From Bryobacteraceae bacterium (GTDB lineage: Bacteria; Acidobacteriota; Terriglobia; Bryobacterales; Bryobacteraceae), in NCBI GenBank assembly GCA_025980435.1, contig JAICXK010000002.1:1-61503 (forward strand): a DNA stretch of 61,503 nucleotides, given 5' to 3'. The notes below the pieces were generated by a model that was not told where the DNA came from, searched no databases, and saw nothing but the letters and a program-made list of their open reading frames with translations. The position numbers and the translations under genes are program-made. Positions within the stretch are counted from its first letter, which is position 1. Each line of letters starts with the position of its first letter. Shown piece after piece: positions 51,596 to 60,489 of this stretch.

Positions 51596-53173
51596 ATGGA
51601 GTCTTCGTGTGTCCGCCAAAACCTCATCCCCGGCACGAGCAATCTCTTCCTCGACTTTCTCTATCATTTCGATAGAGTAAGTAGGTTTTATTCGCATTCC
51701 CCGGCGATCCTCGGAACTCCGGATGAGTTCGTTCGGCAAATCGATTATCCGCACTCGCGAAGGACAACCTTAGTGGCCGCGCTGCGCGAACAGAACGGCG
51801 ATTCCGAAGCGCTGAAGACGCTGGCTCAGCCGGGAACAGTAGCGGTCGTTACGGGCCAGCAGGTCGGCCTTTTTTCGGGACCGGCCTACACCGTATTCAA
51901 AGCACTCACCGCAGTCAGATTGGCGCGAGAACTGTCGGACCGGGGGACTCCCGCAGTTCCGGTGTTCTGGCTTGCGACCGAAGACCACGATCTCGCCGAA
52001 GTGGACCACGCCTGGGTGTTCAACCAGGACGCCAAACCTGGAAGAGTGGCAGTGACCAGCAGCGTCGTAAACGGCGGACCGGTTGGCGACGTGAAATTGA
52101 ACGAGCTGCCGTGGGCCGAATTGCGAGCCGCTTTGGGCGATCTGCCATTCGCTGGAGAAGTAATCGCGTGGTTGCAGGATGCCTACCAACCGGGCGCAAC
52201 ACTCGGGTTGGCGTTCCGGCGCTTTCTGCAGGACATTCTTCGCGGCTGTGGCCTGCTTTACCTGGACCCGCTGGCGCCTGCCATCCGTGAAATCGCGGCG
52301 CCGTTTCTCGGCGATGCAGTCGCTCGCGTGCCGGAGTTGCTCGATGCGCTGCGGCGGCGAAATTCCGAGCTGGCCGCCGCCGGATATCATGCACAGGTAC
52401 AGGTTGAAGACAATAGCTCGCTCTTGTTCCTGTTGAACGAAGGAAAGCGGATACCAATTCGCTGGAACGAAGGCCGCTTTGCCGCACGCGATCGCTCCTA
52501 TTCCACGGCGGACCTGCAATCGCTGGCGGACCGGCTTTCACCAAACGCGCTGCTGCGGCCTGTGATGCAGGATTTCCTTTTGCCAACCGCCAGCTATATT
52601 GGCGGGCCGTCCGAAATCGCCTACATGGCGCAGGCGCAGGTGCTCTATCAACGGCTTCTGGGGCGCATGCCGGTGATCTTTCCCAGAAACAGCTTCACTC
52701 TGCTGGATACAAGAGCCACGAAACTGCTGGATCGGTACGGGCTGCAGTTGCCGGACGTGCTCGATCATGAGGCGAGCGTGAAGAGCCGGATCGCCCGCCA
52801 GCTTGTGCCCGACGGTCTTGCGCAGCAGCTTCAGTCTTTACGGTCTGAAACAGAACGGAGCCTCGCGAGCCTGCGGAATCAGCTCAAACAATTCGACCCG
52901 ACGCTTGAATCCGCCTCGAAGAAGAGCTCTGCCAAGATCCTGTATCAACTGCAAAAGTTGGCCCAAAAAACCGCTCGTGAGGCTCTGCGCCGCGATGAAA
53001 GAGCCACGCGCGATGCCGGTTACCTGATCGACTTCGTTTATCCGCACCGGCGCCTGCAGGAGCGGTTCTACTCGATCGTCCCCTTCCTCGCCAAGCATGG
53101 CCTCGATCTCCCGCAGCGCTTGTTCGACTTGACCCAAACGGCCTGCCCGGATCACATGGTGCGGACGATTTAG
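51596..53173 (+). CDS. bshC: Bacillithiol synthesis cysteine-adding enzyme
   Basis: The 525-residue protein matches BshC. It has an N-terminal LIPGTSNLFLDFLYHFDRVSRFY and the Rossmann core VVTGQQVGLFSGPAYTVFKALTAVRLA, followed by VPVFWLATEDHDLAEVDHAWVF. MQDFLLPTASYIGGPSEIAYMAQAQVLYQ and FPRNSFTLLD come next, then a long coiled coil near residues 415-465. BshC joins cysteine to glucosaminyl-malate to give bacillithiol. bshA and bshB are not in the window. It diverges from the HemW-like gene. Confidence 0.93.
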   Translation: MESSCVRQNLIPGTSNLFLDFLYHFDRVSRFYSHSPAILGTPDEFVRQIDYPHSRRTTLVAALREQNGDSEALKTLAQPGTVAVVTGQQVGLFSGPAYTVFKALTAVRLARELSDRGTPAVPVFWLATEDHDLAEVDHAWVFNQDAKPGRVAVTSSVVNGGPVGDVKLNELPWAELRAALGDLPFAGEVIAWLQDAYQPGATLGLAFRRFLQDILRGCGLLYLDPLAPAIREIAAPFLGDAVARVPELLDALRRRNSELAAAGYHAQVQVEDNSSLLFLLNEGKRIPIRWNEGRFAARDRSYSTADLQSLADRLSPNALLRPVMQDFLLPTASYIGGPSEIAYMAQAQVLYQRLLGRMPVIFPRNSFTLLDTRATKLLDRYGLQLPDVLDHEASVKSRIARQLVPDGLAQQLQSLRSETERSLASLRNQLKQFDPTLESASKKSSAKILYQLQKLAQKTAREALRRDERATRDAGYLIDFVYPHRRLQERFYSIVPFLAKHGLDLPQRLFDLTQTACPDHMVRTI

Positions 53174-53277
53174 GGCGCAGGTGGGCAGGCCATCGTTTCG
53201 CGTGGCCCGCTGGCCAGAACCGGAACATTCCACTCTCGTTTGCGTCTCTCTCCCCAGTACTCAAAAGGAGCGCATTC

Positions 53278-54132
53278 ATGAAAGCTTTCACCTTCAGCCT
53301 TGTCGCACTCCTCCTGGCCGGCGGAATCGTGGCGGGAGCGGAGCAAGAAGGATCGTTCGACAAGTCTCTTGCCGTTTCCGGTCCGGTTGATTTAGATGTT
53401 AAGACCGATTCGGGAGGGATCACTGTCACGTCCGGTTCGTCCGGAACCGTGCGCGTGCATGCGATTCTCAAAGGGCAGCGCGGCTGGTTCGATTCGGGCG
53501 ATGTGGGCGCGCGTATTCGTGAACTGGAGCGCAACCCGCCCGTAGAGCAGACCGGAAATCACATCCGAATCGGCTACGTGCACGATCGCGATCTGCTCAA
53601 GGGCGTCTCCATGCATCTGGAGATTCAGACGCCCTCCGATAGTCAGGTCCGGGCCCGGGCCGATTCCGGCGGTATTCACGTCCAAGGTATCCGTGGACCT
53701 GCCGATTGCCGCACAGATTCGGGAGGAATTGATCTTCGCGATATCGGTTCCGAAGTTCGCGCTGCGGCCGATTCCGGCGGTATTCACCTCGGCAATATCA
53801 AAGGCCCGGTATTCGCCCACGCCGATTCCGGCGGAATCGATGCCTTGGACGTATCGGGTAGCATCGATGCGCAAACGGATTCGGGCGGAATTCGACTGAT
53901 GCAGACGCGCCCCGGGTCTATTCAGGCAAAGGCCGATTCGGGAGGTGTCACCGTGAAGCTTGCGCCCGGAGCGGGATACAACGTGAGTGCCGAATCGGAC
54001 AGCGGCCGCATTTCGGTTCCGGAAATGACCGTGAAGGGCAGTTTCTCGAAGCACCACGTCGAAGGAAAGGTCGGCGGCGGCGGACCGCTAGTTTCGGTTC
54101 GCGCGTCATCGGGAAATATCACAATCGAATAA
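53278..54132 (+). CDS. Exported DUF4097 beta-solenoid protein
   Basis: The 284-residue protein has a signal peptide (SLVALLLAGGIVAGA). It carries about nine beta-repeat units with a DSGGI turn (TDSGGITV, ADSGGIHV, TDSGGIDL, ADSGGIHL, ADSGGIDA, TDSGGIRL, ADSGGVTV, SDSGRISV), typical of DUF4097. The repeats alternate A/T before DSGG and should stack into a solenoid. AGGAG precedes the ATG. Function is unknown. Confidence 0.85.
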   Translation: MKAFTFSLVALLLAGGIVAGAEQEGSFDKSLAVSGPVDLDVKTDSGGITVTSGSSGTVRVHAILKGQRGWFDSGDVGARIRELERNPPVEQTGNHIRIGYVHDRDLLKGVSMHLEIQTPSDSQVRARADSGGIHVQGIRGPADCRTDSGGIDLRDIGSEVRAAADSGGIHLGNIKGPVFAHADSGGIDALDVSGSIDAQTDSGGIRLMQTRPGSIQAKADSGGVTVKLAPGAGYNVSAESDSGRISVPEMTVKGSFSKHHVEGKVGGGGPLVSVRASSGNITIE

Positions 54133-54181
54133 TCCGGCGAATTCGTGCTCGGTACAATGGCCCTTTCGTCTCGCGGTACGA

Positions 54182-56077
54182 ATGAAGCCTGTAGGTCTGC
54201 TGCTTTTGCTGTGCGCCTGGTCCTTCGGCGCCGAGATGGGCTATCTGGGCCGCGATGTATGCGCAGGCTGCCACAAGGATATTGCCGCAACACAGGCGCA
54301 GACGAGGATGGCGCGCACCTGGCAGGGCCTTACCGCGAAACAGCTTCCCGCTAAGTATCAAAAGAGTCACCTTGAAGGACCGGATCCGGCCATCGATTAC
54401 CTGATCCGAAGGACGGCGGCCGGTTTCAATTTTGACGTACATCTGCCCGGCCGCGCTGCCGTGAACTATCCCGTCGAGGTCGTGATGGGTGGCACGCGCC
54501 ACGGGCTGAGCTTTCTCGCGCGGATCCACGATATCGAAGGCTTGCCGCTCGATCGAGCGCCGCTGGTAGAGACCCGGTTTCTGCATTACGCTCCCGAGAA
54601 CAAGCTGGCCCTTTCACCCGGATTTCCGCCCGAGAAACCGGCCAACTACGAGACTGCGCTGGGGCGCGTATTGTCGCCGGGTTTCGAGAAAAAATGCCTC
54701 ACCTGCCATGGAGAGCCGCGGCGAATCGGAACACATATCGAAGCGGGTGTAAGTTGTGAAAGCTGTCATGGACCGGGACAGCCTCACTTAGCGGCGCTCG
54801 CAAAGAAGAGTGCGGATAAAGGCATTTTGAATCCAGCCAAACTCGCGCCGGCCGAGCAGATGCGCCCGTGCTCGCAGTGCCACGCCGGCTTCAGCGTCGT
54901 GCAAGATCCGCTGCCGGACGATTTACTGATTTCCGACCAGGTCACGGCCTTGAGCAACAGCGAATGCTGGCGTCAAACGGCGGGTCAGATTACCTGCGTG
55001 AACTGTCACAACCCGCACCAGGACGCTCCGCGCGAAGTTTTGGAAGAACGTTCCGTGAAGATATGCCTGGGATGCCACAGCGCCGACATGAAGCAACATG
55101 CCGGACTGTGCCCGGTGAATCGAGCAACGGGGTGCGTGGGCTGCCATATGCCCGACGTGAAGGATCGGCCCCCTTTTGTGATCGCCGATCACTGGATCCG
55201 GGTGCACCCCGAGCAGAACGTCGCGGCGCCGAAGCAGCTTGCAGAGTGGAGAAGTGAGATAACGCCGAAGCACCTTTTCCTGCGGATGATCGTGCTGGAC
55301 GATCCGGCGAAGGCGGCGACCCTGCGCGAGCAAGTCGTAAGCGGAGGCTCCTTTTTCGACCTGGCGCGAGCCAATTCGCTCGACAAAGCTTCGGCTATGA
55401 ACGGCGGTTTCCTGGGAGATCTGGAAGTATCGCAGCTCAATCCGGCATGGTCCGGTCCTGCTCTGCGGCTTCAGCCGGGTGAAATTTCCGATGTGGCCAG
55501 CGGTCAGGGGAAATATTTCATCGTGCAACGCATGCCGCGCAATTTCCGCGAAGAGGCGGACGCCCATTTCAACAAAGCCATGGATCTTCGCAGGCAAGGG
55601 GACCGGCAGCAGGCGTCGGCGGAACTATTGGAGGCTCTGAAGATATATCCGCGATTTCTTCGCGCGCTCACTTATCTGGGGATGACATACGCCGAGGCGG
55701 GGAATCCCCAAACGGGGGCCGGCATTCTCAGCGTCGCCACGCGGTTGTATCCGAACGATGCCGGCGCGCATTTCAATCTCGGCATCGCGGACGGCGCAAT
55801 GGGGAACGCGGACGAAATTGCGCAATACAGGAAAGCGCTCGAGATTGATCCGGATCTGGTGCTTGGGTACTTGAACCTGGGCGCTGCGCTTTACGCCAAG
55901 GGCGAATATGACGAAGCGATTCAGACATACCGCCAGGGAATCAATGTGAATCCGCTCATCGCTTCCCTGCACTACAGCTTGAGTCTTGCCTTAGAGCACC
56001 AAAATAAGGCGCAAGAGGCGCAAGCCGAGATGGCCCTGGCATTGAAGATTGACCCGAAAGTGGCGAGCCACCCGTGA
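54182..56077 (+). CDS. Seven-heme cytochrome fused to parvulin-like and TPR domains
   Basis: The 631-residue protein has a short signal peptide. Seven CxxCH heme motifs follow (residues 27, 172, 192, 230, 272, 295, 318). Residues ~364-452 look like a parvulin (rotamase) domain: HLFLRMIVLDDPAKAATLREQVVSGGSFFDLARANSL, NGGFLGDLEVSQLNP, QPGEISDVASGQGKYFIVQRM. From ~458 to the end are TPR repeats (QQASAELLEALKIYPRFLRAL, ADEIAQYRKALEIDPDLV, YDEAIQTYRQGINVNPL). It should be periplasmic and may carry electrons while helping fold or hold partners. I do not know this three-part fusion as a named family. Confidence 0.82.
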   Translation: MKPVGLLLLLCAWSFGAEMGYLGRDVCAGCHKDIAATQAQTRMARTWQGLTAKQLPAKYQKSHLEGPDPAIDYLIRRTAAGFNFDVHLPGRAAVNYPVEVVMGGTRHGLSFLARIHDIEGLPLDRAPLVETRFLHYAPENKLALSPGFPPEKPANYETALGRVLSPGFEKKCLTCHGEPRRIGTHIEAGVSCESCHGPGQPHLAALAKKSADKGILNPAKLAPAEQMRPCSQCHAGFSVVQDPLPDDLLISDQVTALSNSECWRQTAGQITCVNCHNPHQDAPREVLEERSVKICLGCHSADMKQHAGLCPVNRATGCVGCHMPDVKDRPPFVIADHWIRVHPEQNVAAPKQLAEWRSEITPKHLFLRMIVLDDPAKAATLREQVVSGGSFFDLARANSLDKASAMNGGFLGDLEVSQLNPAWSGPALRLQPGEISDVASGQGKYFIVQRMPRNFREEADAHFNKAMDLRRQGDRQQASAELLEALKIYPRFLRALTYLGMTYAEAGNPQTGAGILSVATRLYPNDAGAHFNLGIADGAMGNADEIAQYRKALEIDPDLVLGYLNLGAALYAKGEYDEAIQTYRQGINVNPLIASLHYSLSLALEHQNKAQEAQAEMALALKIDPKVASHP

Positions 56078-56102
56078 CGTGAACGACGAGGATCAACCGC
56101 GC

Positions 56103-56342
56103 CTATAAACTAGCGAGGATCTCGTCACGCGATACCCCCTTATGTTGTGCCACAGTTCGAAGAATCGAACTGAATGTACCCAGGCGAAGAGGCTTGTGGG
56201 CCGGAATCGCTAAACGCTGATGGCCCGGCTCGGACGTTTCAAGGATAATATGGCTTCCGGCTTGGTGTACCTTCCTGTACTGCCACCGCCGGCAGAGTCC
56301 ATCGGCCAGGTGCTGTCCCGATACATTGCGAGGAATCTTCAC
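56103..56342 (-). CDS. HicA-type mRNA interferase toxin
   Basis: The 79-residue protein resembles HicA/YcfA, with MKIPRNVSGQHLADGLCRRWQYRKVHQAGSHIILETSEP. The catalytic His is in GSHIIL. PAHKPLRLGTFSSILRTVAQHKGVSRDEIL follows. HicA binds double-stranded-RNA-like surfaces and cleaves mRNA. It overlaps the upstream hicB-like gene by four bases, the antitoxin-first order of many HicBA loci in this phylum. Confidence 0.87.
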   Translation of the reverse strand: MKIPRNVSGQHLADGLCRRWQYRKVHQAGSHIILETSEPGHQRLAIPAHKPLRLGTFSSILRTVAQHKGVSRDEILASL

Positions 56343-56548
56343 GCAACCGATAATGTTTCATCACGCACGAGATGTAAGCGGATACGTGCCGGAATCGGCC
56401 GATCGAAAAAAAAGGCGGCTACAGCCTTACGAACGTTTTTTCGAAGCTCATCCCAAGAATCGCCTTGCGTGAATATATTTTCAGTAAGGCATTCGGCAGC
56501 GTAGCCACCATCTGCTTCCTGCACGATCTCGAAGACAAGTTCATCCAT
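56339..56548 (-). CDS. HicB-type antitoxin
   Basis: The 69-residue protein matches the short HicB fold: FEIVQEADGGYAAECLTENIFTQGDSWDELRKNVRKAVAAFF. It has no HTH/RHH extension, so autoregulation would need the pair or another factor. GGAGGGGT lies just before ATG 56548. It neutralises the HicA-like toxin encoded with a four-base overlap. Confidence 0.85.
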   Translation of the reverse strand: MDELVFEIVQEADGGYAAECLTENIFTQGDSWDELRKNVRKAVAAFFFDRPIPARIRLHLVRDETLSVA

Positions 56549-56558
56549 ACCCCTCCAT

Positions 56559-56578
56559 GATACGCGCGGATACGCGCG
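56559..56578. repeat. Tandem 10-bp repeat upstream of HicBA
   Basis: GATACGCGCG occurs twice in tandem at 56559-56568 and 56569-56578, just upstream of the hicB-like ribosome site and facing the TPR gene promoter. It could be an operator or a small replication-slippage repeat. Confidence 0.5.
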
Positions 56579-56610
56579 GCCGGAGTGTCCTTCCGTATAA
56601 TGGCGAATGA

Positions 56611-57774
56611 TTGAGGGCAGTTTCTATTGGTATCGCAGCGCTTGTACTATGCGCATTTGGCCGAAGCGATACCCCGGCAGCTTTAGCCGATCAAGCCGAA
56701 CAACTCATCAAGCAGCACGACATCAAGGGAGCACTGGATGCCCTCGCGAAAGCCGCCGCTGCCGACCCGCAATCCGCAGAATCGGAAGACCGCATTGGAT
56801 TTCTCTACGCAGTCATGCAATACCCCAGTGATGCCATCGAGCATTTCCAGAAAAGCATTGCGCTCGATGCAGGTTATGCTCCGGCTCATTTTCACCTGGG
56901 AATCGCTCTGTGGAATATGAATGACAGCGATCGGGGGACCGCCGAACTCAAGGAAGCCGTGAAACTGGCGCCGGCGGTTTTTGAGTATCAGTACCGGCTT
57001 GGTTCCGCTTACGAGAAACTAGGCGATCTCGCGAACGCCGCCGTAGCCTTCCAGCACGCCTCGGAAGCGGCTCCCGCAAACGATAGCATTCGAAATAAGT
57101 ACGCTTTCCTGCTGATCCAGACCCGGCAGCCGGAACGCGGCATCGAGGAATCACGCCAGGTGTTAGCGCACAAGCCGAACGACACGTCGGCTCTGATGAA
57201 CATCGGGTACGCCTATCTGAAGACCGGCGATTTCGATACCGCCGAGAAGACTTACCGGCAGATACTGGCCATTGACCCGAACCTTCCGGCGGCGCACTAC
57301 GATCTGGCGCTCGCTCTGAAGATGAAGGATCAGATCGAGCCGGCGCAAAAGGAATTTCAGGAGGCGATCCGGCTGGATCCCAAGCTGGCCCAGGCTCATT
57401 ACTCGCTAGGCATCACCTATTGGCAGTTGGGCGATTTTCCGTCAACCATCAAAGAAATGCGCGCAGCGATCGCCGTCACGCCTGACTACGCCGAGGCGCA
57501 TTACATGTTGGGAATTGTTCTGAAGCAGAGCGGCGACATGGATGGAGCGATTCCCGAGTTAAAGGAAGCCATCCGCCTGGATCCCAGCACGCCGGGTCCA
57601 TACAACACGCTCGGGCAAATTTATCGGATCAAAGGCGATAAGCAGGACAGCGAAGAGGCGTTTGCCACTGGCAGCAGGCTGAAGCGCGAGAAGGAGTCGC
57701 AACTGGCGAACACGCTGGAGCAAGGGATGCGCGGCGGAGAGGCGATAAAGCCGCTGAGCGGTGAACAGCGTTAG
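56611..57774 (+). CDS. Exported TPR-repeat protein
   Basis: The 387-residue product has a signal peptide (SIGIAALVLCAFG). About nine TPR units follow (DIKGALDALAKAAAADPQS, PSDAIEHFQKSIALDAGYAP, DFDTAEKTYRQILAIDPNLP, DFPSTIKEMRAAIAVTPDYAE, DMDGAIPELKEAIRLDPST). A TATAAT at 56596-56601 would start transcription near 56608, so the message is nearly leaderless at TTG 56611. It directly precedes the CRTAC1-like gene (3-base gap), suggesting that both products work together outside the cytoplasm. Confidence 0.82.
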   Translation: MRAVSIGIAALVLCAFGRSDTPAALADQAEQLIKQHDIKGALDALAKAAAADPQSAESEDRIGFLYAVMQYPSDAIEHFQKSIALDAGYAPAHFHLGIALWNMNDSDRGTAELKEAVKLAPAVFEYQYRLGSAYEKLGDLANAAVAFQHASEAAPANDSIRNKYAFLLIQTRQPERGIEESRQVLAHKPNDTSALMNIGYAYLKTGDFDTAEKTYRQILAIDPNLPAAHYDLALALKMKDQIEPAQKEFQEAIRLDPKLAQAHYSLGITYWQLGDFPSTIKEMRAAIAVTPDYAEAHYMLGIVLKQSGDMDGAIPELKEAIRLDPSTPGPYNTLGQIYRIKGDKQDSEEAFATGSRLKREKESQLANTLEQGMRGGEAIKPLSGEQR

Positions 57775-57777
57775 CTT

Positions 57778-59487
57778 ATGTCTTCGCGCAGGTCTTTTGT
57801 CAAATCGTTGTGCGCAGCTATCCCGGTCTTTTCGCTGGACCAGTTGCTGGCAGGGACGCCGCTCGGGGTTCAGTTCATCGATGTGGCCAAAGCCGCCGGC
57901 CTGAACAAGAAGACCATCTTCGGCGCGGAGAATCGCAACAAATATCTGCTGGAGACGACCGGCTGCGGCGTGGCCTTCATCGACTACGATGACGACGGCT
58001 GGCTCGACATCTTCTTCGTCAACGGAACGCGCTTCGAGACTACATTTCGCAAAGGGTCGGAGCCGACCAGCAGACTCTACAAAAATAACCGCGACGGCAC
58101 GTTTACCGATGTAACCGTGAAGGCCGGCGTCGCCCGCACCGGCTGGGGCCAGGGCGTCTGCGCAGGCGACTACAACAATGACGGGCGCGAAGATCTGTTC
58201 GTCAGCTATTGGGGCGATTGCGCTTTGTGGCGGAATAACGGCGACGGCACATTTAGCGATGTGGCCGAAAAGGCGGGCGTGACGACGCGCACGACTACGG
58301 GCCTCAAGCGCTGGAACACCGGCTGCGCCTTTTTGGATTACGACCGCGACGGGCACCTCGACCTGTTTGTCGCCAATTACATCGATTTCGATCCGAAAAC
58401 GGCGCCGCTTCCCGAGAGCGGCCCCTGCCTCTACGAAGGACTGGTGGTGGCGTGCGGGCCGCCCGGGCTGAAGGGCGGGAAGGATATTCTGTTCCGCAAC
58501 AATGGGGACGGCACCTTTACGGACGTTTCAGAGAAGGCCGGCATCTGGAAAAAGCAGGGAACCTACGGGCTTGGCGTACTGATCGGCGACTTTGATAACG
58601 ACGGCTGGCCCGATATTTACGTAGCCGATGATTCGGCTCCCTCCGCGCTGTTCAAGAACAACCACGACGGAACGTTTACCGATATCGGACTCGAAGCCGG
58701 CGTAGCCTTCGGCGCCGATGGCAAGACACAGGCGGGCATGGGTGTATCGGCGGCCGACGTGTGGGGCAACGGCAAGCTGGATATCGTCAAGACGAATTTC
58801 GCGGGCGATACCTCCAGCCTCTACCGCAACCTTGGCAATGACAACTTTGAAGATGTCACGTTTCAGGCGGGCCTCGGCCGCAATACGCGTTTTCTCGGGT
58901 GGGGAGCGTGCTTCCTCGATTTCGATAACGACGGCTGGCCGGACATTCTGACCTGCAATGGCCACGTGTATCCGGAGGTTCGCGAGAAGGCAAGCGAATC
59001 AGGCTACCGCGAGCGCAAAGTGCTTTATCATAACCTCGGAAATGGCAAGTTCGAAGATGTATCGCTGGATGCCGGACCCGGCATTCTGGAACCGGTTGCC
59101 GGCCGCGGCTGCGCCATCGGCGATTTCGACAATGACGGCGATCTCGACGTTGTCGTGAATTGCGTCAACGATGTCCCGCAGCTTTTGCGGTGCGACAGCA
59201 CGCTCAAAAATAACTGGCTGAAAGTGAAAACGATCGGAACGAAGTCGAACCGGTCCGGCATCGGCGCGCGCGTGTTTTGCAAGCCGGAAGGCGAGCACCA
59301 GCAAATGGACGAAGTCCGGAGCGGCGGTAGCTACATTTCACAGTGCGACATGCGGGTGCACTTTGGGCTGGGCAAAGCCGCAAAGGCGGATGTTGAGGTC
59401 CACTGGCCGAGCGGGCAGGTGGATAAAGTCGCAGGCGTGAAGGCGAATCAGGTGGTCACGGTAGTGGAAGGGAAGAGCACGGCGTAA
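57778..59487 (+). CDS. CRTAC1-like FG-GAP/VCBS protein with ASPIC/UnbV end
   Basis: The 569-residue exported protein has a signal with FVKSLCAAIPVFSL. It has FG-GAP/VCBS blades with calcium-type Asp loops (FIDYDDDGWLDIFFVNGT, FLDYDRDGHLDLFVANY, IGDFDNDGWPDIYVADD, IGDFDNDGDLDVVV) and NGDGTFTDVSEKAG spacers. The C-terminus is an ASPIC/UnbV domain (SNRSGIGARVFCKPEGE, VEVHWPSGQVDKVAG). The layout mirrors the protein at 38429, so they are paralogues. It is co-encoded with the TPR gene 3 bases upstream. Function is unknown; surface binding is likely. Confidence 0.87.
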   Translation: MSSRRSFVKSLCAAIPVFSLDQLLAGTPLGVQFIDVAKAAGLNKKTIFGAENRNKYLLETTGCGVAFIDYDDDGWLDIFFVNGTRFETTFRKGSEPTSRLYKNNRDGTFTDVTVKAGVARTGWGQGVCAGDYNNDGREDLFVSYWGDCALWRNNGDGTFSDVAEKAGVTTRTTTGLKRWNTGCAFLDYDRDGHLDLFVANYIDFDPKTAPLPESGPCLYEGLVVACGPPGLKGGKDILFRNNGDGTFTDVSEKAGIWKKQGTYGLGVLIGDFDNDGWPDIYVADDSAPSALFKNNHDGTFTDIGLEAGVAFGADGKTQAGMGVSAADVWGNGKLDIVKTNFAGDTSSLYRNLGNDNFEDVTFQAGLGRNTRFLGWGACFLDFDNDGWPDILTCNGHVYPEVREKASESGYRERKVLYHNLGNGKFEDVSLDAGPGILEPVAGRGCAIGDFDNDGDLDVVVNCVNDVPQLLRCDSTLKNNWLKVKTIGTKSNRSGIGARVFCKPEGEHQQMDEVRSGGSYISQCDMRVHFGLGKAAKADVEVHWPSGQVDKVAGVKANQVVTVVEGKSTA

Positions 59488-59521
59488 CATCCCCGCGCGC
59501 GAAATTAGCGACAATATCTTC

Positions 59522-60046
59522 ATGGCCGCCGTTGCAGAGAAGCTGACCTTTGCGGAATTCCAGTTGAAGTACGGCCATGGTGACCGATCATACGAGTACT
59601 GGTATGGAGAAGCTGTTCCCAAAGCGATGCCGACGTGGATTCATGGTCTCTTGCAAGCTATTCTCGCGCGTTTACTCAACGAGGCTGGTTACAGCGCCGG
59701 TTCCGAGGTAGAACTCAGAATCGATGCCGACGCGTATCCAAAGCCGGACGTCATTGCGACCAGCCGCGAGGTGGAAGAGCCGTATCCCACGAAAGCAGTC
59801 GATGTGGTGATTGAAATTCTGTCGAAGGACGACCCCATGCCTCACTTACTGGAGAAATGCCAGGCTTACGAAAAGTGGGGATTTGAGTATATCTACGTCG
59901 TGAACCCGGAAAGCAAGCAGCTTTTTCGTTGGACCGGATCCGCGCTCCAACTGACTCATAACTTGATTGCCATTCCGGAAGTGAGAATTTGGCAAGAGCT
60001 GGAAAAGGACTTGCGGCGGCCGCGAACAGATATCGAAGCAAAGTAG
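59522..60046 (+). CDS. Uma2-family (DUF820) putative nuclease
   Basis: The 174-residue protein matches Uma2/DUF820, a PD-(D/E)xK-like fold. It begins KLTFAEFQLKYGHGDRSYEYWYGEAVPKAMPTWIH and continues with YPKPDVIATSREVE, VDVVIEILSKDDPMPHLLEKCQAYEKWGFEYIYVVNP. The catalytic residues would be in KPDVI and VIEILS-K. These proteins are often stand-alone and of unknown role. Confidence 0.87.
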   Translation: MAAVAEKLTFAEFQLKYGHGDRSYEYWYGEAVPKAMPTWIHGLLQAILARLLNEAGYSAGSEVELRIDADAYPKPDVIATSREVEEPYPTKAVDVVIEILSKDDPMPHLLEKCQAYEKWGFEYIYVVNPESKQLFRWTGSALQLTHNLIAIPEVRIWQELEKDLRRPRTDIEAK

Positions 60047-60081
60047 CCGGAGGTAAACACGAAGAAAGCGCTGGGATATTG

Positions 60082-60489
60082 TCAAGCGCCGATCCAGTGC
60101 AGCTTTAAGTTCTGCTCAGCGGCTGCGACCGCGCGTAATTCCGCATCGCCCGTTACAAGCGGCGCTTCGCGCCTGATGGCTGTGGCTGCGGCGAAAGCGT
60201 CCGCGTAAGAAATCGCGTGCCGCGCTTTGAGAGTCGCCGCAAACATTACGAGTTCGTCGGCCGCAGATTCGATCGCTAATAGTGGGCGGAGGCTGTCCAG
60301 CACGCGTTGACCATATGCAAGATCTTTCGCCTTCACCGAAAGGTAGAAGACCTCACCCAGGTTGACGATGTTCATGACGGGCTTGCGCTCGCCGGGCCCG
60401 GCTGCCTTGAGAAGGTTCCGAACGCGACCTGCGGCCGGATCTTGACCTTTCAGCCAAGCCATAACGGCCCAAGCATCCAGAACAACCAT
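60082..60489 (-). CDS. VapC-type PIN toxin
   Basis: The 135-residue PIN protein begins MVVLDAWAVMAWLKGQDPAAGRV (first Asp). It has MNIVNLGEVFYLSV (conserved Glu) and SYADAFAAATAIRREAPLVTGDAELRA (two acidic residues). The catalytic set is complete. It starts immediately after the antitoxin stop. The product should be a Mg-dependent RNase. Confidence 0.88.
   Translation of the reverse strand: MVVLDAWAVMAWLKGQDPAAGRVRNLLKAAGPGERKPVMNIVNLGEVFYLSVKAKDLAYGQRVLDSLRPLLAIESAADELVMFAATLKARHAISYADAFAAATAIRREAPLVTGDAELRAVAAAEQNLKLHWIGA

Noticed and set aside
57559-58356. A 265-residue minus-strand frame across the TPR and CRTAC1-like genes
   Set aside because: Shadow of repeated Asp-rich coding DNA; no recognisable domain.
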